Below are positions 15,001-27,600 of a DNA stretch of 64,000 nucleotides, piece by piece (positions within the stretch are counted from its first letter, which is position 1; the number at the start of each line of letters is the position of its first letter). The stretch is from contig CM028897.1 of assembly GCA_016801885.1 (NCBI GenBank), forward strand, positions 9,548,501 to 9,612,500, written 5' to 3'. The translations under genes were made by a program, and so were the position numbers. The notes under the pieces are model-generated. The model searched no databases, was not told the DNA's origin, and saw nothing but the letters and a program-made list of their open reading frames with translations. The DNA is from Toxotes chatareus (lineage: Eukaryota; Chordata; Actinopteri; Toxotidae).

Positions 15001-18000
15001 GGGAAACTCTGCACTCTTGTTAAAAACAGCAGAGGAATACACGTGCAATTGAATTGAATTGAATAATACTATTTTATTCCAATATAAGCAAGAAACATAA
15101 TTTTCACCAATTTTCACTTCCCTAAATGTTTCCACTCGCTTCTTCAGCGGTCTCCCCTGTCACTACCTCTGTCTCTCAGGGGGATGTGTGGATGGCCCCT
15201 TACACACTGTTTTGATTGTTATCACGCACCATGAAGGGCTTAACTGTTTTGGGCAGCGTGATTGTGTCACTGCTTCCCACTTTACCTACTGTACGTCTAC
15301 TGCCACCTGTGGCACCTGACCTGAGGAACCACACAGACCACATGGTCCAGAGGGAGCTATTCCAAACAGAGCTAACATTCAATATCCCTAAGCCTCTACC
15401 TCTGGGCATCAAACTATCCTGCACTGGAAACAGGAGGAAAGTCAAAAAGACTCACACTTGCCTTTAATTAAAATATGCAGTGATTATTTTAGACCAAATT
15501 TACACTAATGATGACCACACGCTTCCTTGTCCCTTCTCTCTTCCTGGCCACTACCCAAAAGTTAATTTACTCTCCTCGCCTCTTGCCCCCTGCAGCCTTT
15601 TTGACCCCCTCTCCTGCTCAAGCACCGTCATGACCTCCTGGACTCTCCCCTGCCTCCTGCCCCCTGCACTTCCCCACCCTCCTGTGCCCTCCCTGGCACC
15701 TTTGCCCCACGGCCCGGCCTCATTCATCTAGCCATCCCTCTCTGGCCAGGGGAGCTGAAGGCCCTCTTTGTATGCACTCCCTGGGAGATATTAACCCCCC
15801 GTCTCCACGCTCCTACCAAACAAAGGAAGCACTTACTAACCGCTAAAGCCTTAACAAACAGCGCCTTTCAAATGAACCCTGCTCCATGCGGTGCAAAGGG
15901 AGGGGAGCGCCCAGGAGAGAAAAGCCCAAAACATTTGCTTGTTTTCGCAGATTACAGAAAACCTGGTGGTGCTGTACTCGGATCTTGTCGAGTTGACTTG
16001 CTACACTGCTAGGTTCCTGCTTGGAGTTAGATGGTTATTATTGAAATGGGAAAGGAAGGAAAAGTCCACATACATGCACACACAAACACACACCTTCCAG
16101 GTATCTGTTTTTATTGACATAGCAGCCCAATTACTTATAGTCCGTATTTCTAAATGTAACTGTACACTTCTACATCCATTACTATCAGTCTCTTACCCTG
16201 ACCATAAACTCACTGCAACTGAAACTGTAACCCTAACATTAGTGTTTGTTGATTTGGTTCTCAATTAGTTACTGCCTCACTGCAGCAAGTTCTCCAGGAA
16301 TCTAAAATACAAATTGCCAAAACCCATGACAACTCACAACTACTCCCTTAACATCCTGTCATTTCTGATGAATATATTACTCAGCAATACACCACAGAAA
16401 AATCTTTGATGATTGACAAATTACTATCATCTTACAGTATGGATTGTAATATCGCCCAACCCTTAATGGTAACAATAATCACCCTGAGTTAACACCTTAG
16501 AATGACTGACTAAGTATAACATTGCATGTTGAAAGACAACACCGGGAAACACTAAGTAAACGCTACCAACACTACTTTTGTTGGTTTTGTTGATCAGGAC
16601 CCATCAAGGCAGTAAAAACATATAGTCATGTCTTACACAAACAGGCACACGCACAAAAACCCACACACCCAAGTCCAGTGAGCAAGTTTCTGGGCAAGTA
16701 TGTAATGTGGTTGAGGTTCACAGCGAAAGCCAAAATCACCCAAACTGCCTCCCAGGTCTGAAATAAATCCGGCAATGACCTTTTATCCCCTCAGAAATGT
16801 GCACTTAATATGATGGGGGAAATGACTTTATGATGACTTTGCCCTCAAACGTTTTGGCGAGAGAACTGCTCTCTGGTTCAGGGCACGAGAGAGCAGGAGA
16901 GAGAAGAAGAGAGAAGGAGATGGAGAGATAGAGTCCAGATGCAGTGTAACTATGGAGATGAGATTGTTTTGCCGTTTTGTGAGACTGATCATACTGCACA
17001 CCTGTGAGGAACAAAGACAGAAGAATCACACGCATTGCTGCCTAATGAAGTATTCTGCCAGCACGTAGTTGAACTCAAGGTCAACAACCTCTGAGCACTG
17101 CCACTCACAGCAGTCTGAGTTTTATGCGTACAGTACAATAATATTGTGCAATTACAGCAGGAGAAATAAGAAGAACATGTGGAATAAAAAATGAAAAATT
17201 GTGTAAAATTTTGTGATAAAAATTATTGTGTTTGACCAACATCTAATATAACAGCAACTGTATCAAGAGTCAAATGGGTCACTATAAACCACAGGCAGTT
17301 GCTGTAAAGAGCTTTACAGCCTTTGTTCTGCTGAGGTGATAACCATTGTTTAAACTGCAGAATATGACCTTTGTTGAACTTCATTTAGCTGCAACGTGGT
17401 ATTGGTTTGCATTTCTTGTATTGTGGATTTCATGGGTGACATTATTCTGTATATTTGAGACGTGAGGGACAAGCACTGTGAGTTGTATGTAGATGTGTGC
17501 TTTTGAAATACAATGGCTTTGTTTTATTTTGTTTTTCTGAACGTCTGGAGTGTAAGTAATTTTTTGTAGAGCACCTGTCTTTTTGTTTCCCTGAACAGTG
17601 AGTCACATATAGAGCAGATAAGAGGCTTTGTGGGCAAGTGAGCTGTCATCAAAAAGTTGCCTGTCCTCCCAAAGTGTGCCATCACCTTTACAGCTGTCAG
17701 GCCACTGACTTCTGGCTTAAAGCTAGATTGTACCCACTAGCTGGCCAAATACAACATTAGCAGACAAGAGGATGAATAAAAAGGATACTGGTATCCTGTA
17801 AGTGATCCAAAACATACACATCTGTTTGACAAGCTAACAGAAAAGATCTGTTCCAAGTACAATGTAGGAAATTAATTTTTCCTTGTACATACAGTACATT
17901 GCTCATTTTGATTTACATTCTCTCCCATCAAAAGTCAGAAGAACTTCATTCTCAGCATTGTCTAAAGGGCAACAACCCGCTGTCTATGCTCCTCAGACAG

Positions 18001-20040
18001 GAATACAGCATACTGAGTAAATGTCCACCTTCCCACTGTGCGATCCAACATCCTTCTATCCACCCAAAGACATGTGGTACACCCCCTTGTTCACAGGACA
18101 ACATGAGACCCAGAAGGAGTGGACCGGCTCAAGTCCAAGTCACAGGAATCGTCTTCCCACATCTGAGCTTTCTGCCAATGAATGAGGCTTTGTCTGCAGA
18201 GGAATGAGATCCATATCTCCCATTTGGCATCGCTCATGTCGTCACTAATCAGAAGCAGATGAGCAGACAAGTTGTGCTTTGCACTGACTGTGTGTGTGAG
18301 TGACTGTGTGCACGTTTGAATGCGTGCATGTGTGTATAGGGCTTAGGTGGGTTTTACTGCTGAGCTATGGAACATGACTGGAGTTAAAAACATGGTTTAT
18401 GTAGAGATCAGAACACTCTGATGTAAAACATGCACTCTGGCCTGTGTCAAATTTTATGACTACTGTCAGCAAATAAAAAAAATGTCAAAGAAAATAAAAA
18501 GTATGAAAGTGAGCAAATGTGGTGTTGCTCTGTGCACTAATAGTATGTGCATGTCCTTACAACAAATAAATAAACACACAGCAAACCCTGTGTAGGTCAG
18601 GCCTCATGGACTTGGAGACAAGGGATAATTTCTGGTGTCATACAGCACAAATACCTACAGTTAGGCCGCAGCACTGACAGGGAGGAAGAACTACAGCCAT
18701 CTGCCACCCATAGGTCAGATGAAGAACAACCACAAACCATTTTCACATGGTACAACAATGGAGATGATTTAGAGTACACTCTGACTTATCCTGCTTTTTG
18801 TTGTGTAAACAATATAACAATAACAATGTAACGCGTGTACCTTATCTCTTGTTATTATTGGCAACACCCACAATGTCAATGGTTCCACTGTGTTAAAAAA
18901 AGAAAAAAAAAAAAAATCAGCAAATAAGGAAATAAAATAAAAATTGAACACATCCTTGAAGAAGCAAATCAAGGAAAGAAATTTCCACCTCTGTGTACAA
19001 TAGAAGCTCTGGGTGTGAGAAATGCAATTACATACAATGGAAAGTTGTAGCAGTGAGTATAATACTCAAAACACAAGGGGTTTATATTCCAGCAAGTTCA
19101 ATACTAATGTAAAACATCCAGCAAAGGAAGAAGTGTGAATAAAATAGACCCAAGAAACATGTTCAATGAAAAAAGTCCAGTGAAAAAGGTTCAGTGCAAT
19201 AGTTCCATTAATACGTCCCATGGGATTCATTTACAAATGTTCACATTAAAGTGGCTGCAAAACACACTGACGTGCAAACAACCTGTTTTGAGCTCCAGGG
19301 TTCAAGCTAACTGCCAGTCAGCTGCACGACAGTGTGTGCAATGAGCTGGTTGGAGTTCACCGTCTTGCTCAAAAGAACTTTAGTACGGCAGAGCACAGGA
19401 GACAGAGGCTTTCCAGTTGAAGGTCAGTTTATGTAACCGCAACTACTGCCAAACACTTTTGTCATTTTGATGACAAAAGCGACTGTAAAGCTGACTTGAA
19501 GACATTTATCATTCAAAGTGCATTTTTGTTGAGTTCCCACACTAACACTGTGTAGTTACGGTGTGGAGTGACTGGCTGTCAAACGCAAGGTAATAGACAT
19601 ATGGCCAACCTCAAGCTCCTATGTTGAAAGTAGATGGTTTCCAACCAGTGGGGCTTTTTAAAAGCAACTTTGTGATGTTTCCCAAACCATGCAGTTCCCA
19701 AACTTCTCATGGCCACATTCATTCTGTACAAAGGATCTCTGTTCACTCTGGCCTCTCTCAGTATCCCTTTGTGAACTTAGTCGGCAAGTCCTCCGCACTG
19801 GAATGCCTGTTCTCGGGGTTAGGAGGTAAAACGCACACAGGGGGACACACATAGACATACTCTTTCCCACATATTTCAAAGACACACACATTTAGATGTA
19901 ACTGAAAGCCGAAGACAGGTCAGTGTGCTGCCCAAAATGAAGAAATTTGTCTCCTCTAATTGATACCTGTGGCCATCATTGTAATTCTAGTTAACCACAG
20001 CTCATAATGTTTAATGATTATGTGATTCTCAAAGACTTGA
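9001..20040. other. non-coding DNA, no gene recognised
   Basis: No exon recognised. Notable composition: a purine-rich stretch near 9.78-9.85 kb, a 13-bp direct repeat CATTATCTGTAAT at 14647 and 14691, and a C-rich low-G stretch at about 15.52-15.76 kb with many CCCTG/CCTCC units. The frames at 9.6, 15.2 and 15.5 kb resemble no protein I know on either strand. Confidence 0.6.
19456..19479. repeat. short inverted repeat, 10-bp arms, 4-nt loop
   Basis: CTTTTGTCAT, loop TTTG, ATGACAAAAG. Perfect but short; it may be chance in AT-rich DNA. Confidence 0.8.
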
Positions 20041-20247
20041 GTGGAAGAACATTTGTTCCAATGGAGAGAGAGAGAGAGTTTGAGAAGGGAGGGAATATCT
20101 GAGAGAATGACAAGAGATGTGGAGGGAGAGAGAGGAGGCAGAAAAGAGTGAGAGCTTGGGAGCTTCAGACGACCTCTTCACCAGTAGAGACTGTATGAGG
20201 GGGATGAATGTAGTCCTTTGTGCTGGGCAGACTGTGGGCTCCAATGT

Positions 20248-20249
<2 letters not shown>

Positions 20250-20278
<29 letters not shown>
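20250..20278 (+). repeat. (GT)14 microsatellite
   Basis: About fourteen GT units inside a GA/GC-richer segment (20.05-20.5 kb). The 131-codon frame across it is a repeat artefact. Confidence 0.95.
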
Positions 20279-20281
<3 letters not shown>

Positions 20282-22594
20282 AAGAAAGAGAGATCTAGGC
20301 GGCCCAGGCTCAGGGCCTACAGATGTCTGGAGCTGCGCCGCTCACCCCCAGCTTCCACAGGCAGCAAGCAGCTGTTGTCAGAGAGAGACAGGCCGCCCCG
20401 GAGAGACTGGGAGGGGGCCAATGGGCAGAAAACAAGAAAGAGCCTCTTTCACAGCGTGGTATGTCCTTCTGGATCCCCACACAATGTATCCTTTGAGGAC
20501 CCAGAAGAATAACATTTAGATTTAAAGTTTTCTCATCCTGGGAAGTTTGGGTCAGCTCGCTCCGTCCTCTTGCTCTCTAAACTGTTGAAGGGTTGGTGCT
20601 GAGGTTAGGGCTGGGGCTCAGGGAAGACCAGCTGGAGTTAGGACAAGAGCCGTGGCTGAAGTCTTCAATCCAGAAACTCTAGCAGATAAGGTGAGCACCC
20701 AGAGATAAGCTCCCCTGGAGTAATGCAGACAAGGAAATGTTATATGTGTTGTGAAAATAATTCTAGGCCATACAGTCTATCACTCACTATAACCCAGACA
20801 AACTCAGTCTAGTGTCAATCAGCCAGGATTCACAGATCCCCACACTCTACACTCCCAGCAGGTGTTTATGAAATGTGCTCCCAGCACCTGCAGAGTCAAG
20901 GGAACTGAGCCACTCTGTGTTTCCACCGCTCAGAAGTCAAACAGGGCACAACGCGTTACTTGTTGCAGTACAGAATGTGTCTTGGCAGTTTTGGAGCAAG
21001 GATTGTCGAGATATTTCCACTGAAGAATTAAGGAAGTAATACACTGAGAGTGTCCAGGGAGGAAAGGTTTTCTCTGTGGTCTCTGTGAACAAGCTTTGTC
21101 AGCTGGAAGGGAAAGGAAGGAAGGAACTACTCTTTTCAACTAAACAGCAGTCATAAAAAAAAAAAATCAGACCTGTCACATTACTGAAATAGCTTTGAGG
21201 TTGCAGATTTTTATTCACCAATTCCCTGGTTAAGAATGATTCAGCTGAGGCAAAAGAGTAAAATCTACTCTAGAAACGCCCATTAAATAGGGTACAGAAT
21301 ATACAAAGTTCATGCATAGCACATTCAGTTCTTAATCATAAGCCAGTATCAGAGCGTCTGACCTCACTTCTGACCTCCAGTACAACCCACTCTAAAAATT
21401 CAAGTTGAGAAAATCTTCAAAGGGGTATGTGGGAAGAAACTATAGGAGGTAACAGCTCAGGAGAAATGCCCTCATTGTTATCTAAAGCAATATCATTATG
21501 CATTTACCAGTTTATTGTAATGACAGAATCAGAAGCTCAACCAGGATATAAAGCCTGTTGTAGAGACAAAAGAGAAATTTTAAGAAATAGATAGGCAGAA
21601 CTGCTATTTATGACCATGTATGGAAACCCAAGCTGATGTGGTGTAATAGGTGTAAAAGTAAAAATAGCAAAATAGATCATACAGAGTGGGATACTCGGCC
21701 AAGACAAACACGGGGTATAGTCAGGAAGTCACAAGTCTGCTTGCCATATATGCCCAGGCCTTACTAAAAACACTGACATGCTGGGGCAGGAGTTAAACCC
21801 CATAGATTAAGTTAAATCCACTGATTAGGTCTGGCTGTAAAGGAGACTAAACTAATAAATGCTGTCAGACAGAATTCCAGAAAGTGGGATATGAACGGTA
21901 AAACTCAAACTGTTAACTGATCGAAATCTCTGTTGATCCGATCTGGTCATTATAAACACAGCAAATTCTGAGAGGAATAAACAATTGCAGAAAATGCACT
22001 AGGTGATACAGTAGTAAGTGTTACAGTACTGTATGGTATCTGTGCTTCATAAACCACCTGTGTCCCTTCCACCATCTCACCCTGGATGTGAGTAGTATGG
22101 GATCACCACCACTTCAGGGAGGACTGAGAATCTAACGAAGGCAGAAGGCCTTTGGTAAATTGCACTGAGATGATTCTGATTTCTAAAATGCAGAATACAT
22201 TCCAAGAATGTATGTATTTAATTGAAAAATTCCAAGTATCTCATGCTCTCACACTGCACACTGGAAGAATTTCCCACCTACACAGAGGAGTCCTTGGGTT
22301 TATAGAAAGAACACATACATTATGGTAAGAGTTCAACTCACATAATTACATTTATTCAGTAAAAAAAAAAAAAAACGTCCTAAAAACAACCATGTGGGGT
22401 ACCGCCACTGCTTACGTGACAAAAGCCACACATTGAAAGACAAGATCCGTAAAGATATATTACTGAGTAAGATATAAAGACACGGTAAGAAAATACTATA
22501 TGCAGGGTGTGTGAATAAACAAGTCTCATGACTCAGGCTACAGACTGAGTCTTTGTCTGGTCATATTTCAGGGAACAGAGGTGTAAGAACCATT

Positions 22595-22775
22595 CAAATC
22601 ATTATTCAAGTAAAGATAGAAACACAACAACAGAAAAAAAAAAAACCTTTATGTAGTCAGTAATTTAAGTAGAGGCACTACATTCAAATTTGTACTTCAG
22701 AAAAACTACAGTAGTATTAGCAGTGAAATGAAACATAAAAGTATTTGTAGTAAAAAGTAGTACAACTCTAACAGT
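22595..22775 (+). repeat. degenerate fish AAGTA-rich dispersed repeat
   Basis: TTATTCAAGTAAAG, an A12 run, GTAATTTAAGTAGAGGCACT, CATTCAAATTTGTACTTCAG, and GTATTAGCAGTGAAATG followed by AAAAGTATTTG occur in the same order as in the common fish repeat built of AAGTAAAAGTACT, TGCATTCAAAATTTTACTT and AGTATTAGCAGCAAAATG units. It is probably the other end of the family seen at 48.54 kb. Confidence 0.5.
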
Positions 22776-23084
22776 GTTGACACATGTTCATCTGTAAAGT
22801 TTGAGCTAGTTCAGGTGGTGACAGTTTAAAAAAAGTTATATTTTATTGGGTAGTTAAATCTAACTAAGTGCATATTTGATAAATTTAGTTTAGATTTATA
22901 TTATGAGATTTTAGGCAAAGAGAGCAATAGCCACACTGTAAGATACCTGGAGAAACTTAAAGATTTACCTAAAAAATGTGGGCTATTTCAAAACAAATAT
23001 ACTCCAGTAAAGAAAAGGTACCTGAAACTATCTGAGCAAATATATTTAGTAATGTGGTCAGTTTCCAGTTCTGGAATTGAATGA

Positions 23085-23096
23085 GGGGGGGGGGGG
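23085..23096 (+). repeat. G12 homopolymer
   Basis: Twelve consecutive G in an otherwise AT-rich region. Confidence 0.95.
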
Positions 23097-24308
23097 TGAT
23101 CATCAACAATATCCATTACTGTTATCATCAAAGAAATCAAGCTGCATTGTTTATGAAACCAGCTGTCTCTGTCTCTATACACACACTGTATGTTTGCCTG
23201 CTCACAAGTAAAACATCAAACCCATCAAACAAAGATAGCATGGTAACCATGGCATCATATTTGACTGTGTATGACTCAGCAAACATGAGAATAAGGTGCC
23301 AGTTGTGCACACCCAGTTTCATACTGACAGACAATGGATTCAGATAGAGAAAAATCTAAAACAAGAAACATTTAACCAAGGGTGTACACTACTTCCATTA
23401 TTTATTTACTAGGAGTCTGAAATTTAATGTTTAAAAGCTTTTATGCTGTAACTGTACTCTAACTGACTGAGCACACATACTCCTAAGTAGCACACTTCAG
23501 ATGCGCTACATGGGCTGCATACATTACAATCAGAGACAATTAAATTAACTGAACAAATGTTGAAGGATATGTTCTCGACCTATACCATTTTATAACATTG
23601 AGAATAGATATGAATAGACAGAGGAACTGTGGAAAGAGACAAGAGGGCAACCACAAGGAAGGGAAGGGGACAAGAGAAGGAAGGAGGAAAAACGTCTGGA
23701 AAATGTCTGAGAGAGACAACAGGAGAGAATGAAATATGGGAAACTAAAATAGCTCAACCACAAATAGGCCCTTTCACTGGAAGAATGTGTAAACGTACGG
23801 TTGAGTTTCTTGGGAAATCTGGCTATCCTATGAATGGATTGTTTGTTTGTCAGCCACTGAAACAATGTAGGGAGCAACACATGGACAGTTACAAAGACAG
23901 AAAAAACCCCAAGAGCTTAATGTGGATGGCTAAAGAGTCACTGATTAGAGCAGATACCCCATCAGTTTAACTGCTCCCCACATACTCACAGCAGAGCAGG
24001 CAACGTGAACTCTGATCAATACTGAATCTGTCACATAATGTGTAGAAATTCTCCTACTGAATCTGACGAGAAGTTAAAAGAGAGAGATGGCACTGTAGGA
24101 GAGCAAATAGCAGAATGATGGTCAGTCTGGCTGGAGAAAATGAGAGGAAGATCTCTGCCACCTCCTGCTTCCAAAAGCCACTGATCAGGGCTGGCAGCAG
24201 AGCTCAGGACCCAGTGAGGTAATCAGGGCTGATTAGGAAAATAGTTAACCACAGAGACTGTGTGTGGGAATGTGTGTGCTCTTATACTTCATTTTTCATG
24301 AGGACCAA

Positions 24309-24385
24309 TTAGAGGTTTAGGACCCTGAGAGTGAGGACATTTTTGACATTTTGGCTGGTAATCACTTCCTCAAAAGACAAGGGAT
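24309..24385 (+). repeat. degenerate fish repeat with GAGGACATTTTTGACATTTT core
   Basis: AGGACCCTGAGAGTGAGGAC then ATTTTTGACATTTTGGCTGG resembles the GAGGACATTTTGGCTGGTCC family of dispersed fish repeats, which often lie near GT microsatellites; a (TG)11 tract follows 200 bp downstream. Only a short piece is preserved. Confidence 0.4.
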
Positions 24386-24588
24386 GTAAAGAAATATATT
24401 TTTTGAATAGGAAAAGATGGAAAAAAAAAAAATCAAAATCTTTGCAGTAATCTGTGTGCGCTGTGAGAGCAAGTTTGACTGATGTCATTGTAAATAGCTT
24501 CCTTGTTTGTTTTTTTTTAACTTGGGAACTGCTAGGGAATGCAGTGAGGATCTTTAAAAGACCTGCACTGAAGAAAAAAATCGGTTTT

Positions 24589-24610
24589 TGTGTGTGTGTG
24601 TGTGTGTGTG
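24589..24610 (+). repeat. (TG)11 microsatellite
   Basis: Eleven TG units, followed at 24679-24710 by a degraded TGTG-rich run. Confidence 0.95.
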
Positions 24611-27600
24611 TTTGAACAGCATGCCTGAATGCAACGTCCATTTGCACAAATTCACATGTGTTTTGAGGTGCATGCAGCTGTGTGTTTGTGTGTGTATGTG
24701 AGTATGTGAGACTAATGCTTCCATTAGGACCCAAATGAAGATGGAATGAGGAATCCAGACAAGGAGACGAGGAGATGGAGGAGAGGAGGGAAAGGACCCC
24801 TATGGGCTTACCAAGCAGCCCAGGAATGCAGTGGTAAAAATGAGCTCTCTTGGGCTCTCTGGCACAAGATGGCCCGTGTGACTGGGTTTAGATGATGGCC
24901 GTGACAAAGACTCCTTTCTTACTGACTTTAATAACTACAATACGCTGTGGAGCCACACACAAGCAACCACTTGTTATAGAAAATACGGATACACACTGAC
25001 AAGCCAATACACCCATGACCACACACACGAAGCACACCCTTGGTGAACAATGGAACGAACTTTCATCTTTTCTATGAGGACAGCAGACACGTCATCTGTT
25101 CAGAACGCATATAAGATCGATAGGTCATTTCATTTTTTGTTTCTGTGTCTATGATGCTTCCCCTTTTAAGCAAACTTCAGTGTTCAGTGATGCAATTAAC
25201 GTAAAACAGAGACAACTAATTACAGCTCATCACTACTGAAAAGCTGCATATTGATGCTTTTTTCCAAAGGACCAAAGTTGTGAAAGAGTCAGTTAGTCAA
25301 AGCAGCTCCTGCGTGCACAGACCTGAAATCCACTTATTATGAAACACATACTTTTCATGAGACATAGCTGTTTTCTTATACTGGACAGTGGAGTCACCTG
25401 ACAACAGCAATGTCATAAAGTGCATGAGATGTGAATACAATAGCTTGTATGCCTGCAAATATAAAACTGACCTCTTTGAGAATGTAATTTAATATTCTCA
25501 ATTGCTTCACAGTCTCCAGAAACAACTTTGTATTAGGATGTGTTGTGCATTTGGCTTGTGTTTGTGCATGGTGTCCGTTTACTCTTATGTGTGCATCCAT
25601 GCAGTTGCATGCAATACAAAGATTTTGCTTATTATTACTATGGTGATCTGCTCCCCCTGTACTATTCAATAGATTCCATTTTAGCAACAATAATTGTAAT
25701 GCAAAATGTGGACTGTATTGTCTTTATTGTGTTGCTCAATTATCCATTCCTGTTTCATTGTATTTCTGATTAGAACATATGTTTCATACCATGTCTACAC
25801 TGTGCACTAATGTCCCCCATCCCTATCCCAACCACCACGACTACCACACCCACCCTACATCACTACCCATATCCCCCACCCCGTCTTACCACTACACATC
25901 TGGACAGTGGTTTCCGGTGCATTCCACGGGGTCCCATGCCTCTCAGTTGCTCTATTCACATCCCCTGACTGGCCTGCGTGACATGCACCTTACATATGTG
26001 TGAAAAAAATTCCCAGCCATCCAAATGCTACTCCACATTTTTCCTTGTTTTTAAAAAAGAAAGACCTGAAACTTCCAGCTCCTGGCCACCTAATGCACAG
26101 GGCACAAACCTGCTACAAGGAGGCTAAAACTGTTCTGTGTACTTGAGCGGGCCTACTCCCTAATATATCCCATCTGGACTGGAAATAAAGTAATACCATT
26201 CACTCTTCATAAAGTTCCTACCTGGATCTATTACAGCTGATTTTAGTGGAACAGCTGTGAGAGCCCGGGGGCTTCCAGAAGTTTTAAAGACTTTCTTATT
26301 TAAAAAATATGACTATGCCATGATCTGGAAAACAGTGCTCAGTTCAGAGAAGCTCTCAGATCTGAACATGTTGAAACTTCAGGCTCTCTATGAGAACTTT
26401 GTTCTACTGACAGCTTGAGGAGGTTTATTGCCACAATATTTCTGAAAGCAGTAGTCTGTAAGACTTCATAAATCTCCCACAGGTGAAGATTCAAACTTGA
26501 AAGTATTTGTGTAAAAAGTCAAGAAAAACGACTAAACTGTTACAGTCATTGCCTTGAATCATCAGACATAGTATTCCCGTCTTCATCTGACTTTAAGTAT
26601 AAAGAGAACACAGCTCAGCTGTTGCACAAAAGTTAAACCATTTTTCTTTTGCTGTCCATTTGAGACAGAAAGATCACATTCTTATGGACTTTTGACAGAA
26701 TTGTTCCTTGGTCAGAGATGAGCCATTTCCCATCTCCTCCTGATCAGTTTTCAGCTCTGCTACCAGTTCAGGTGTTACCCTCAACAATAGTCATCTTGTC
26801 CAAACTGTCACCCTTCACATTCCTAAACCCGTGTAATCCCAGCTCCACTACATCATAGTGTTACCACAGGTGACGAATATTTCCAGCAGACACAGTGCGC
26901 CCTTTGTTTCCCTCATGTTTGGTTTTTCTTCTTAAAAACATGGGATAGCCAAGAATGGACACAGGCGCTGGTGAACTACACGGGGTGGGACTCATTAGGA
27001 ATTTGAGTCAAAGACAGGTGTACAGCTTTGAGACTGATACCCAGCACCTGTTGAACACACACTTATCAATTTGTCAGGACTCAAGCCAAAATATCTCGAA
27101 GAAATCCAGCTTGTATCCATCATACACCAAAGACAGAGCTATGACTGAATCACATATTACAGGGTGTGTTTTAGAAGTCTGCAGGTTATTGTGTCTTTAT
27201 CAGCCATGTCGTAAGTCCACAGAGGCAGCTACAGATGGGAAAGTGCTATAAATCACTCTAACAAAGGAAAGCTTTGTCTAGAGCAAAGAGAAAACTCATT
27301 GTGTGCAAATACACGGTAGATCTGTGAGGCTGAACAACCAAGATGTGCATGTGCTAGAAGCCTTGTCTCTGACTTTATAACATTGCTGATAAAAGACAGG
27401 AGCACTACGGTGTTTCATCTTCTCATCAGAAAATGGTGTACAGCCACAGTTCATCCAGTAGGTGGCATCACCACACAGTTGAGACGGGCTGACACTTGTT
27501 TACACACAACACACACACTGGCACACAGAGAGGAGGATTTTTCACAGGAGTGGTCATACAGAAACGATGAGTCCTGAGCATTTGTCGCTCTGCTGATGAG

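Noticed and set aside
15200..15467. Overlapping 81-83 codon frames on both strands
   Set aside because: Considered as an exon because the composition is balanced, but neither frame resembles a known protein or has flanking splice sites in phase.
20117..20512. 131-codon Arg-rich frame
   Set aside because: It spans GA-rich and (GT)14 simple sequence; no recognisable domain.
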